From: Camarhynchus parvulus
Taxonomy: Eukaryota > Chordata > Aves > Passeriformes > Thraupidae
DNA length: 64,000 nucleotides
Direction of reading: 5' to 3'
Assembly: GCF_901933205.1 (NCBI RefSeq)
Contig: NC_044573.1
Location: 54,133,993-54,197,992, forward strand
Made by a program: the position numbers and the translations under genes. The notes beneath the pieces were generated by a model, which was not told the origin of the DNA, did no database searches, and saw nothing but the letters and a program-made list of their open reading frames with translations. Of the stretch, positions 50,056 to 61,343 are shown one piece after another (position 1 is the stretch's first letter; each line of letters begins with the position of its first letter).

Positions 50056-53000
50056 GGCTAAGCTTTATGTAAAGATGTTGAATCTGATTAAATATCTGAT
50101 ATTCACCTGTCATTTCTAGTCTGGAGTAATTTACATAATTTTGTTAAAATGTAGAATGATAAGAATCACACTGCTGAGAGAAAACAGTGAAAAGTCAGAA
50201 GAGGGCAAACTGAGTGTTCACTTTTTTTTTTCCTTGAAAGTATAAACTGCAAATTTTTCTAAATTTGCATGTGTGTCTTAAGCCAATACCAGAATATTGT
50301 CTTATAGAATGCTTGACTAATTCATATAACATAGGACACAAACATAAGACAGAAATCTAATACCTTGTTCTCTTCCACCCTCTGTAGGTAATGCAGTATA
50401 ATTTTTTGAATTTAGTATAAACTTCAACGTGCATCTATGTTCAAACACTTATTGGAAAAATCAAACTTTGACCTCCTTATTGATAAACACTTTGGTTAAT
50501 AGTCTTACTCAAGTGGAGGACTTCACAGTGTAGCTGTGACCAGAGTACTTCTAAGTAATCTCAGTGAAATACAAGTCAGAATAGATACATTAAACAAGAA
50601 TGCCTTGTCCTCATTTTCTCATTATCCACGGGCTGTAATTTACTGTAATATCATATTTTATTGTCTTCCAGAAGAAGATATGCATATTTTTTGAAGAACA
50701 AGGGGAATTTATGTTTTGCAGAGGTGTGTTGTTGAAGTCAAAGACAAATGCTTCTGATTATTAGGCCTCGGCTCTTCCCACTTAATGAATAAACCGTAAA
50801 AACAAGATGAGAAAGAATAACTCAATCTGCTGAAAATTGGATCCTTATAAACAAAAGAAAAAAGATGCCATAGTGCAATAGGCATTGTTCCTCCTTGAAT
50901 ATGAGTTTTGCATTTATCAAACTAGCAATAACATAACAGGGCATAAGGAAGATGCATTCCTTACATTATTAATGGGTGTAGTGTAGGTAATGAATACTTT
51001 CCTGCAAAATAAATGCAGTAATTATTTTAATGAGTTGTTGAAAATTTTTAATTGCATAAATCTACTGTGTGTCTTTTCTATTGTGGCTGTTTTGCTGTCG
51101 TGAAGCATTCACCTTCGAAAAAGACTGTAGGAAAGCTTCTACCAGACAACCCATTATATTTTCTGGAGAAATTTTTACTCATTTCACACCTAAATCATGA
51201 AGCAAATAGCTGATGAATATTGGAGCCTGCTGGTGGGATATGTGTGTGCTCAAGCTGGTGAGTGAACACCAATGAGTAAAGTAGTGAGGGGGGCAAAAAG
51301 GCTTTTAATTGGGAGTAAAAAGAAAAAGGACATTATTTTAGATGAAAATGTTCAGTCCAGGCTGCAGCTGGGCAAGGCTTTCTCTTGCCAGGGAGTACAG
51401 CTTATTTTGCTGGTCCCATGAGCCATGCCAACCTGCTGGGCACTCTGGGGCCACCCCCACTGGTCAGCCAGCAGCTTGGCTTTTTCTGTTGAATTTTCAC
51501 TTTTTTTTTTAAAGTTTGAGTAATCACTGTCCAAACATTAACCAAAACTCCCAGTTGCCCGCTGAACTTAATATTTCTCATTGGTTATTCTGTCTCTGGT
51601 TCTCAGCACGACAGCTCAGTCTGACTTCTAGACAAATCATGCTAACTAGTATTTCAGAAGTCATCCTGTACCTATTTCAGCCTGTTAAATGAATACTTTT
51701 CATTCATTTAGAGATCATAGTTTACTTATTTCGTCTAGTAAATCTAGAAAATACTTTGAACTTTCCAGTTTATCATTTTATCCTTCTCAACAAGAAGCAG
51801 GAAAGAAACTTTTATACTGACTTTTAAATATTGATCTTTTCCTGTTGCTTATCTGCTGCTGACCATTAGTTTAAGAAAATTAATATAATTTTGCTTGTAT
51901 GGAACTGTTTTTTGGGTTCTTCCAATTTTTACAGAAAATAAGTTTCCTATTACAGAAAATAAGTTCCCTATTACTTTTAAACAGGAGGGAGTGTCCATCT
52001 TCTATAGCCATAAAAAATGAGAACTTGTGAGAATAAATATTTCTGGAGAAGTGTATGGCAGGTGAAAAGAGTGTTTAGGGTTTCTGTTTTTCCCTGTTGT
52101 GTTTTATGTGCTAGCACTCCAGCTTGCTTAAATCATTTTTATGTATATTCAGACATATTAGAGCTCTACATTGTCTGTGCATCTGAAAATGCAAACACTG
52201 TCTGATGGGCCCAAAGGGAAAGTAAGGGCATTGTTCCACTGACTTTTGAGCTGGGATTTAAGTCCCAGGGATGATGAAAGAGTTTTGCTGTCTTTTACGC
52301 AGAATGCAATTCTCGCTACCAAAACTTTTGATCAACAGATAAGCTGAAAAGGCTCTCTGCTATGGAGCTGGGAGGCAAACAAGCTTGCTGAGCACTGGTT
52401 AAGGTCTGTGACAATGGGCACAATGAACTATGTCAAGATTATTGGTTGGTGGTGTTGGTTATTTACATGTTTTCACAAATTCAGTGCTGATACAAAAAGT
52501 GCCTACCCAAAAGGGTGCCCAGAGAAAGGACAGATTAAATTAAATACAACTTGTCCTTGAAGGAAATGGAGATGAACATGCAGATTTTAAAGATAGGCTT
52601 GAATTACCCTTTAGGAAAACTCAGTTTGGCAGATACTAGTGAATGAAGTAGCTGTGCAAAAAAGTGTGAATTCTGCCACAAAGACTGAGATTTTCACTGA
52701 AACATGTACAACTCAAAAAATGCTTCTGTGTTGCCTACAAATGAGATACAGAAAATTTGCTGAGCCCAAACTATAAAGTTTTCTTTGTATAACTCAGTAA
52801 TCTACAAGACACATCAGCAAATGCTGGATGGTCCTTTATTTTCATGTGTACTACAAGATGCATGGAAAGCACAGTCATGGTACTGTCTTAAAAAGAGTTT
52901 GCACAAATTTAATGTTGAAATAATTTATTACTCTTATTTACCCAACTGATTACAAGAGTGAAGTAAGTATGAAGAAAAGTTCTCTAAATCCATATAATTT

Positions 53001-53457
53001 TGTTTTTAAGATTTTATAAGATTATATAAAGAATCAAGTTAACTGGTGATTGAATTAAATAGAATGGCTTGTTTGTAGTCCCTATTTTCTTCCACTGTGA
53101 AAGTCTGTGAATTTTAATAGGCCTATATTTTTTTTCTTTGATTAAAGGTATGTATTAGGGTGAGTATATAATTTTTGTGTCATTTCCATTACTCATGAAA
53201 AATTGCTGTAGGAATACTTAAGGTCAGAATAATTATGGTTTTAAGAAATGATTTATTTTCTTGATTGTATGTTCATATGTCTAATAATTTTGCAAGTTGA
53301 ATTTTACATCTTAATTTCTGTAGCTGAATTTATTGACTGAACAGTTTATAGTGGCATTATGTTGGCTACTAATTAGAAAATACCTGGAAGCACTCTTCCA
53401 CAGCTTGGCCTTTTGGGACTCCTTTTATTCCTTCCAAAAATATTGATCATGGACTGA
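50056..53457. other. Non-coding stretch, no gene seen
   Basis: Unique AT-rich sequence after the long CR1. Apart from the 21-bp tandem duplication near 51950 I see no repeat, RNA gene or supportable open frame. Short frames (51352-51534 minus, 52017-52205 plus) are not recognisable. Confidence 0.6.
51931..51972. repeat. 21-bp tandem duplication
   Basis: The unit starting ACAGAAAATAAGTT and ending CCTATT occurs twice, with one T/C difference between copies (51931-51951 and 51952-51972). Confidence 0.9.
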
Positions 53458-53690
53458 AGGAGGCATGAAGAGGCAGATGCCGAGCTCTTCTCCCTAGAAT
53501 CCAGTGACAGGATCAGTGAGAATGGTTCAACACAGTTCCAGGTAAGGTTTAGAGTGGACATTAGGAAGCATTTCTTTACCAAGAGGGTGGCCAAATGCTG
53601 GAACAGGCTTCCTAGAGAGATGGTCAATGCCCAAATCCTGTCAGTGTTTAAGAGGTGTTTGAACAATGCCCTTTATAACGTGTTTTAGAT
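53458..53690 (+). mobile_element. CR1 LINE fragment, divergent
   Basis: The run GAGCTCTTCTCCCTAGAATC, AATGGTTCAACACAG, TTTAGAGTGGACATTAGGAAG, CATTTCTTTACCAAGAGGG, TGGAACAGGCTTCCTAGAGA and TCAGTGTTTAAGAGG follows the C-terminal part of CR1 ORF2 and its 3' UTR in sense orientation. Frameshifts and substitutions are frequent and the octamer tail is not clear. It belongs to a different, older subfamily type than the copy at 47520, whose equivalent region differs. The minus-strand open frame at 53373-53666 is the antisense shadow of this fragment. Confidence 0.85.
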
Positions 53691-54097
53691 TATGTTCAGT
53701 GCTGCAGAGGTTGGGAAGTCTATTCTATTCTAATAAAGGTTAACAGAAAGGTGGCATAGCTGGCATTCAGTGAAAAGATCCCACCTTTGGTTTAAGCTTA
53801 ATAGTATTAAGGGCTTTGCTTTTTTATCCATATGGGTAGTTTGATCAAATTTTTAAAACCTGAGACCTATGTACTTAATTTTATGTAGAGAATTGCATCT
53901 GTCCATATTACTTTATATGTACAGATACCATACCTAGATTCACAAATTCTGTAAAAGAATACAAAAATATTTTTGGCTGCTCATACAGAGAGTTATCTGA
54001 TTTGCACTAAAATCACAATCACTATTCTGTATAGAAAGGTTTCTTACCCTTCTCAGGTGACATTAGAAAAGTTACAGGTTCTCTATAACATCCATAA

Positions 54098-54248
54098 TTT
54101 TTGGTGGAGTTTTTTTGTTTTGGGGATTTTTTTTGTGGGTTTTTTTTTTAGTTTGTTTGTTTGTCTTTGGTTTTTGATTTTGTTTTGGTTTTGGGTTTTT
54201 TTTGTTTGTTTGTTTGTTTGGTGTTGCATTTTTTTCCTTTTCTTTGTG
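54098..54248. repeat. T/G-only low-complexity tract, longest of three
   Basis: About 150 bp of T and G with very few A or C on the plus strand. It includes (TTTG)n blocks and T runs up to about 9. Just beyond lies an uninterrupted run of ten C (54265-54274) followed by seven A. Confidence 0.85.
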
Positions 54249-54954
54249 CAAATCATTCCAGGGACCCCCCCCCCAAAAAAAGGCAAAATTTTCTTCTTAC
54301 AATGTCAGTGTGTATTGATCCTTCCTGAAAGCCATCCTGGGTAGCAGTGTGTCATGTATTATCTCTTATATTATCTCTTATTGCTTTCTTGCTCCATCCT
54401 TATCTTCAGTCTGTCCTAGTAGAACTGTACCAAATAGTTCTATGGTCACTATTTTACCATGTAATGTAGCAAATAATTACATGTTTTCTTGCAGAATTTA
54501 CTGTGTAAATGCAGCCTGGCCTGAGGCTGGATGAATCAATGTAATAAGATTTATCCACTGGGGTTTTATTCAGACATCTTTCTTAGTTTGTCAACAGTTT
54601 TAAATCTGAGAATATCTCATTAACAGTAGGTTATGTGGACTGTTTTCACCCTTACTCAATGAATATGGCATAAAGCAGGCCTGGGTTACAAGCTGGAATT
54701 CTCTATCATCCAGAAAATCCAGCTAAAAGGAAGAGATTTTGCAGATAAACGTTTGGTGATTACTGGCAAGTGAGTTCATTAAAGTTCTCAGTAAGACTTC
54801 AACATTGCCTCCACTCCTGTAATCACATCTTTGCCATTGTGCATTTTATCTTCTCTGCGAGATGCACTCAAGAGAAACACTGCTAACTCTACTTTAAAGC
54901 CAGCACAGTATTTCTCACTGTAAGAAGCACCATCTGGTCATTTTATCAGAGCTG

Positions 54955-55270
54955 CAGGGGGAGAGAAGGAGAGGGTCTCAGAGGTTCAGCTGTGTTTGGA
55001 GCTTGCTTTGCTGTGGGGCAGGCTGAGGAGGCTGAGTGCCCCTGTGTCTTCAGATCTGCTCTTTGCAAGGGACCAAGATGCAGAGATCTTGGAGTGCAGT
55101 GGTAACTCTGCACAGCATGCTGCCATGCTGGGGGGAAGCTGCTGCCCATCCCAAATCCACAGTGGTGTGCAGCTGGTGGGGCCAGGAGTGTGCTGCCCCC
55201 TGGCAGGGCTAGCTGGCTGAGGGGATGCACCCGCTCTGCTGCTTCTTCCAAAGCTGCCTTGACTGCCTGC
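54955..55270. other. GC-rich, CpG-poor patch
   Basis: About 300 bp richer in G+C than its flanks, with CTGC, GGGG and CAGC runs but few CpGs. Open frames on both strands overlap here and show no recognisable domains. An AGGGGGCAGCA core on the minus strand (55191-55201) resembles part of a CTCF site but lacks the left half. Possibly an old regulatory or retroelement remnant. Confidence 0.35.
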
Positions 55271-57330
55271 GGCATACCTGCACTTCATTAAATCTTCATG
55301 TGAAGGTTACAGCTGGAGAGAGTTTGAAGTGGAGTAGCAATGGTCTGGCTTGAGTTTTGCAAAGTTGTTAATATTGCACAACCTGTCTGAGTTCAGAGAG
55401 ATTGTATATGTAGTTAAGCTTTGAGGTATTATATTTTATTTAGCTATTTTTTTGTAAGTCAGCAAAAGCTGAAAGAAAAATGGAATGAAAGGTTACTCAC
55501 CATCAACAAGGGCATGTTTACATATTTTTGCTCCCAGATAAAAATTAATGAAGCATTGCTAATGAAAGCCATACAAGCTCTTACAGCAAGTAAAATTAAG
55601 AAATAGGAAAAAAATATCATTCTGGAAATTTACACTGGGATAGCAGAAAACTGATGGTAAACTAGAGTTGTCCAAATCCTCTAACAGCTATTAAACATAG
55701 TATCATGCACAATTCACTTTCCTGAAGCGTTTAAGTAGTTTGTTTTAGATGCCCATGAAACAAGCTAGTTGTACATGTGTCCAGCCAGCATAAAAAGGAA
55801 AACCTTTAATGGAAAGGTAATTCATTATGCAAAGGTAATCCCTCATATAACTATAACAAGATTTATATTATTTATATTCCTAATTGATGTTTTTCTAGCC
55901 AACTGCCTTGCTAAGGTCTGATGGCATGACCTAATCAAGTTTTGAAATAGTTTTTGAATAATTTCAGATCCATTTTTTAGCTGTAAGATTTTCTTCTTAG
56001 GAAAGGTTCAAAGAATCATAACATTTATTAAAATGAAAACTACTTGTGTGAAACATGGTGGAAAAGACTAGAATCTCAGTCCTAAAACACAGAACTAGAG
56101 AGGTTATGAAAAGGGACAAGAAGCAAAATTCAAAATTTCAGAGTGAGTTTGTAGACCTGACCACTTCCAAAGGACAAATAGATTCATGAGCTTTGTTTCT
56201 CAAAGCTGTTATCGTAAACCTAATGTGAAGGGAATATTTCTCAGAAAAACAAAACAGGCATGAAACTTCCATGTTTTCTTGGGGTTTTTAGTTGTGCTGT
56301 TTATTTTGAAAGCAGGAAGCAAGTCAAGGCTGGGTAAAATCATCAGATCCAAACGCAATGAGGCTGGAGGTGATATTAATTGAATGGAAAATCACAAGAA
56401 ATTTGTCTTAGTGGTCCTCAGTTGCCTGAGTCATGGGTGGGCTGAATTCTCATGAAAATTAATGGAAATTTCTAATCCAAACCTCAGAACTGTCATTTTT
56501 TAAAGTATCTCAATATGTGCTTCTGCAGACTTTTTCTAGCCTGTGAAGGACTGCCTTTTCTACATGCTGGTAGCTGATGGTGGGCTGAGTTTGGTTATGC
56601 CTTCCCTGCAGGTCAATTGTGTTTTAAGAGTGAGGCACAGGTTCTACATTCAACCCAGCAGGGTAGGTTTTTAGCAAGCCAAGTGCCACCATTCAGGCAT
56701 ACAGAAAAGCAACGAGTCTTTTTTGCCATGTGGTGCCATTTGGCAGGAGTTAAAATACAGCTTCTGAGAATGTCAACAGCTGCTTAGAGATTATTTGTTA
56801 TTTTGCAGAATTATGATTGTATGAAATGACAGAAACCCTAATTCTCAGAGAGATGTACTCTCTGCCAGCTGGGTAGCAGTTTCTAAAGTGTTCATGCCCC
56901 AGTGGCTTTGAGCAGGGCTTTTTTCTCTTAAATCATCCATGTGTTTTTGAAAATACAATTGTATGGTGCCCAAATATAACTTCAGGAGTTTAAATTAACT
57001 CCTTGGTTTTTAAACATCTGCCTTCACTCCTTTAAGCCTTGGCTGAGACTACTTTTTTCTTTTAGCTTCAAAGTGTAGACCCGTAGGGCTGGTAGGTTCT
57101 TCCCCTAGATATCCTCCCAGATTCCCAGGGATAATTGTGCATTTGCTTGTACTCAGCAGTTTCTGTCAAATAGCTTGAGATGATGGCGTGCTTTTTCAGT
57201 GTCTACTTAAATGCTTTAATGTCAATTAATATCTGCTACCCCAGCTTTAATAAGTACATTCTCAATGGCTCTTCTAGTAATTTAAAAAGCCAGGGGCCAC
57301 ACCACTTGAGAGCCTGCTATGCAGAAGGAG

Positions 57331-57420
57331 CATAGGAACAGAGGATGGGAAGGAGCCCTGGGTCAGTAGCCCAAGTCACCTGCCAGCACCTCCTGAAATC
57401 CCCCTATCCCCCTAGAAAAT
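57331..57420. repeat. Possible ancient interspersed repeat
   Basis: CATAGGAACAGAGGATGGGA followed by a 'CTGGGTCAG' stretch resembles the opening of old amniote retroelement tails ('CATAGGAA...CTGGGTCAGACC' type). The resemblance is by eye and weak. Confidence 0.2.
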
Positions 57421-57938
57421 TTTCAAGCTCTATCTTATAGCCTGGATAGATTTTCTTGTTCTTATTCATTCTATTACAAAGCTGTTACAAAATGTTTTGT
57501 TTGAAAAGTTATCCTTTCAATTGCCAGTTGGAAATTATTTATGGTCAGTTGTTCAGCTGCCAGTAATGTAAATACACATTTGCAGTGGTATTGATTGCTA
57601 TTTTAAACATTTTTTTTCCTGTCTGGTTTGTACCTGAACATGTTTACAGAGTAATTAAATTATTCTGTTTTATGAGACTGGGCAAGATTCTTCTCCAGTA
57701 ATTCTATAGCTTATTCCTAGGCTTATTGAATGATTATATGCCTGTTCTTGGGATGCATAAGCTATGGTTTTAAGTACATAGGCATGTGGAGGGTTTAGGA
57801 CACAAGCTGCCTGGACAGCTGTGGTGCTGCTGAACTCTTGGGCTCTCATGGGAAGAAGGGAATCAGTCACTGCTTTCCTAAAGAGAGAACGACAGCAGTT
57901 TTTTAATTAAAAACAATAAGTCAATGTATAAAATAATG

Positions 57939-57998
57939 GCTTTGAATACTGATTTCTCAGTCTAACCCGCTTTGAATACTGATTTCTCTGTCTAACCC
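57939..57998. repeat. 30-bp tandem duplication
   Basis: A 30-bp unit beginning GCTTTGAATAC and ending GTCTAACCC occurs twice, differing at one position (A versus T). Each copy ends in TAACCC. Confidence 0.9.
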
Positions 57999-60202
57999 TC
58001 CATGTTAGGGTATAGACAGCTAAATGGACAAAGGATCACAGGGGTGAATTCCAGGCACATTCATTCCTCCATTCATCATTTTGTAATGATTAACACAAAC
58101 CTCCCACTGCTTAGCTGGCTGGAATTCAGAATCACATCCAGCTCCCTATCTTTCAATGAACAGAGAGTTTAAGCATTTATTGCAGCTTTGTGAATTTGAT
58201 TTATGGAGTTAGTAGTGAAATTTTGTCATTGTCTCAGATATCAAAATGCATGAATTCCTGTTTGGAAATCCCCTCCTGGTGTGGGGCCTGTGCTAGATTA
58301 TTTAGCCCTTTGGTGAAGGCTGCTTTAACATGCTTCATATTGTCTGTGTGTTAGCATTTGAAAAATCTTTTTGTGTTACTTTTTTTCTTTCCTTTTACTG
58401 CTTTTGCCTTTCTCATCTACATGGCATAATTGGTGAAGAACAACATTTATTATTTTGAAAGATTTCTGTTACTCTCTCATTTCCCAGAATATTCCCTCAG
58501 GGGACAATCTGTTTAGTTCAGTCTGTAGCCCTGTTTACAGACTGAAAGTGGAAAATGATAAATTAATTTGAAGAGTGGCAAGGAGTTTAGCTTTTGAATT
58601 TCATTATTTAATTGTATGTCTCTGCACAAATTTCTCTGTTCAGTGAGAAAATTCTCTCTCTAAACTTGTGATAATGATGTTTGGGAACCAGGGGGAGTTG
58701 TGAGACTAATGACTATCTAAGAATTGGCTGAGAAATTGCAAATGCAAAGGACTATACAAAATCACCAGAAGTTACTTCTGTGTGATAATTATGGCTAAAA
58801 TTTGTTTTGTTACAGAATTTATTCATATACTTGCTGTCATTTTTTTTCTTAGTGTTCTAGGCCTTGCTTATGGAGAAATTTGAGCAAGTTTAGAAAATTT
58901 TTACCTATTTAGAAAAACCCAGACCAATTTCTACCATGGAAAGCACTAAGGCAGTCTTCTACAATGCTGCCCCTCCTGGACCGTGGAGCATTTGTAACTC
59001 CATGGTTAAACAAATATCAGTTATACCATAAAGCAGTTTATTCTAGAACTTCTAAAGTTTCTCTTTCTTCTGTAATGTAAGTTTCAGTATCGGGATAGAA
59101 ATTAGATTAGGACTAAAAGGCTTATGTGGAAAACACATACTTGAGTGCAGAAAAAGACTTGGAAGGGTCTCTTATTAGAGTTACAGGCTTTATGCATTTG
59201 TATGACAAAACAATCACTTGGGGGTTACATCATTGCAGTTCAGTGCAGAATTCATCTGATGACTGCTTTGATTCTAAGTGCAAATTTATGAGCCTTCAAA
59301 AGGCATTGCAGTGAAGGAGAGATTAATTAAATGGCAATGAGACAATAGTATGGGAAGATGAGAAACCTTGATTGCTGTTTGTCACTGGTTATAGCACTTA
59401 ATTGTCTATATGTTGTTTAAAAGTAATAAAAATAATGAACCATTACCATAATGATGAATCTCATTGAGGCAGCGCTACCAATGGAAATTGACAATCTTTG
59501 TACCAACAAACTTCATCAAAACCTGAAAGAGACCATAATAGGAGGATTGATGTACAAGTGGAAAAATTTTAGTTTACTTCCACTAGGACCACAAATTTTC
59601 TGTGTGGAGAGATTCAGCAGCTGCTGCTCAACAGCACTTTGTAAAGTCAAAGCTGTTCCTTTCCTACAACAGTCTGAAAGATCAGCATGGACTACCCATG
59701 TTTGAGCCGAGAGGCCTCACTGGAACCCAGAGAAAATTCACAAAATCTAAACTAAATGAGAATATATTGATTCAGCCCTACCACTTCAGAGAACTTAATT
59801 CACAGAAATGACTATTCTCTGCAGGGAAATCAGAAGGCTTTTGCTAGTTTCTCTGTTTTTTTTTTCACCAAGACAGCTAGAAGCATCCCTGGGTGAGACT
59901 TTTTACAGCACACGAACATAATGATGCTGCTTCCAGATGGGTGCCAGCGTTGCTTCATGGCACTGCACTGTGCTGTGATGGGTCTACTAACTCAGTCTGT
60001 TTCCTGTTCTGTATTCTACATTGGTGCCCATCTTTGTGCAATATTATGTTAAATTATTTTATTTTCCTGCCATCTTCAAGCAGCAGTAAAAGAGGGAAGC
60101 AGCAAAAATGTTGCATAGTTTTAGTCCATGTAAAACCTACAAATTAAATATTTCCTAGAAAAGTAGGAATTAGATATAAGGTGGGCTCTGTGCAGAGTCC
60201 AG

Positions 60203-60229
60203 AACCCTAAACTTAACCCTAACCCTAAT
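60203..60229. repeat. Short interstitial telomere-like array
   Basis: AACCCTAAACTTAACCCTAA, then CCCTAA: about four degenerate-to-exact copies of the vertebrate telomere unit CCCTAA (TTAGGG on the minus strand). It is too short for a telomere and most likely an interstitial remnant. Confidence 0.8.
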
Positions 60230-61237
60230 CTCTATTGTCCAGATTTGCCACTTACTTTTAATTATTCTTCCTCCTTTGAGATGCTGACATGGTGCAGCGT
60301 AGGCTCTAATAGAAAGCCCTATGGTGTAGAGGAGTGGAAGACAGTATGTGCAGAATTAAAATCCTGGAGATCACCTTTAACTTGGCTAAGAAATTTTAAA
60401 TGCCATCGTGTTGTGGTGTTGTTGCAAGCTCTCTGCCTGCTTCCTGAGCCAAAGATCAGTTTCTAATCTGTTCCCCTTGGTATTAAGGGTCACTTTATGT
60501 GTTACAGAGTTATGCGATCTGACCTTATCAAACTGGCTGGTCTTTTAATCAAAATAGTATTCAGCTCCCCATGTTCAGCATTTCCACTTTATTAATCTTT
60601 TCTGCTGCCTCTGGAGCCTGGTATGCTCTTTGTTATGCATTTGAGGGCACAGAATATTTGACATGAATGTAGTAGCGCTCTGGTGGAGATCAGTCATCTT
60701 AAACATTGCCTCTTAGCATGACTTAATTTCATGCTGCTTTCGCACCCTACTGTCAAATCTGCTTAATACCTCTGCTTTAATTTTGCTCACATTTTTCTCC
60801 TAAATATGTTTCTGCCAAATGTACTCTTGCCATTAAATTGGTAATGCATGGTGTAATCATTACTTCTAAAAAGCAGTAAGAAAGATTTGCTTCTGAAAGG
60901 GGTTATTATTTCCACTTTGGATACATTAACATATATAGGGCATTAATATGGATTTCAAGGAACCATGGATTATAAGATTCATGGAATATCACATGGACTT
61001 TTTTTATTAATATTATTGTTTTAATCCTGGTCACTGTGTACTTTGACCTGAGGCTCTTGGGAGCATTAGAATAGTCAAACTGGTCCAGATCAAGGCTCTC
61101 CTACCTTCATATGCCATGTTAGTGGCCCACAGCACATTCTCAGGGAGGAGTAAAAGAGGAGGACGAACATCTTGCAAAGTTTCCCAGACATGAATGTCCA
61201 GTTTCAAGATGCCTGCAGTTTAAAGGTTTGTTTTTGG

Positions 61238-61343
61238 GGCCCTGGGCAACCTGATCTACTAGGTGGCATTGCTGCTTATGGGAGGGGAATTGGCAATTCA
61301 TGATCTTTAAGGTACCTTCTCATCCAAACTATTCTATAACTAT
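61238..61343 (+). mobile_element. CR1 LINE 3'-end fragment
   Basis: The run GGCCCTGGGCAACCTGATCT, AGGTGGCATTGCTGCTTATGG, TTGGCAATTCATGATCTTTA, then AGGTACCTTCTCATCCAAAC and ATTCTATAAC reproduces the last 100 or so bases of a typical CR1 3' UTR, including a degenerate ATTCTATG-type octamer. Only the 3' tip is present and it is moderately diverged. Confidence 0.88.

Larger units (their letters stand above)
53691..57330. other. Non-coding stretch, no gene seen
   Basis: Unique AT-rich sequence with the T/G tract, C run and GC-rich patch listed separately. The 12-bp unit TATTATCTCTTA is duplicated exactly at 54357-54380. Open frames at 53973-54344 run through the T/G tract and are compositional. 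Confidence 0.6.
57421..61237. other. Non-coding stretch, no gene seen
   Basis: Unique AT-rich DNA. The segment about 60560-60880 is free of visible repeats and rich in TAAT-type cores, the look of conserved non-coding DNA, but this cannot be shown from one sequence. Open frames such as 59451-59705 and 60245-60466 have no recognisable domains. Confidence 0.55.

Noticed and set aside
53373..53666. Minus-strand 97-codon frame
   Set aside because: Antisense shadow of the plus-strand CR1 fragment.
55191..55207. CTCF-like core AGGGGGCAGCA on the minus strand
   Set aside because: The left half of the consensus (CCASY) is mismatched at two positions, so the site is not convincing.
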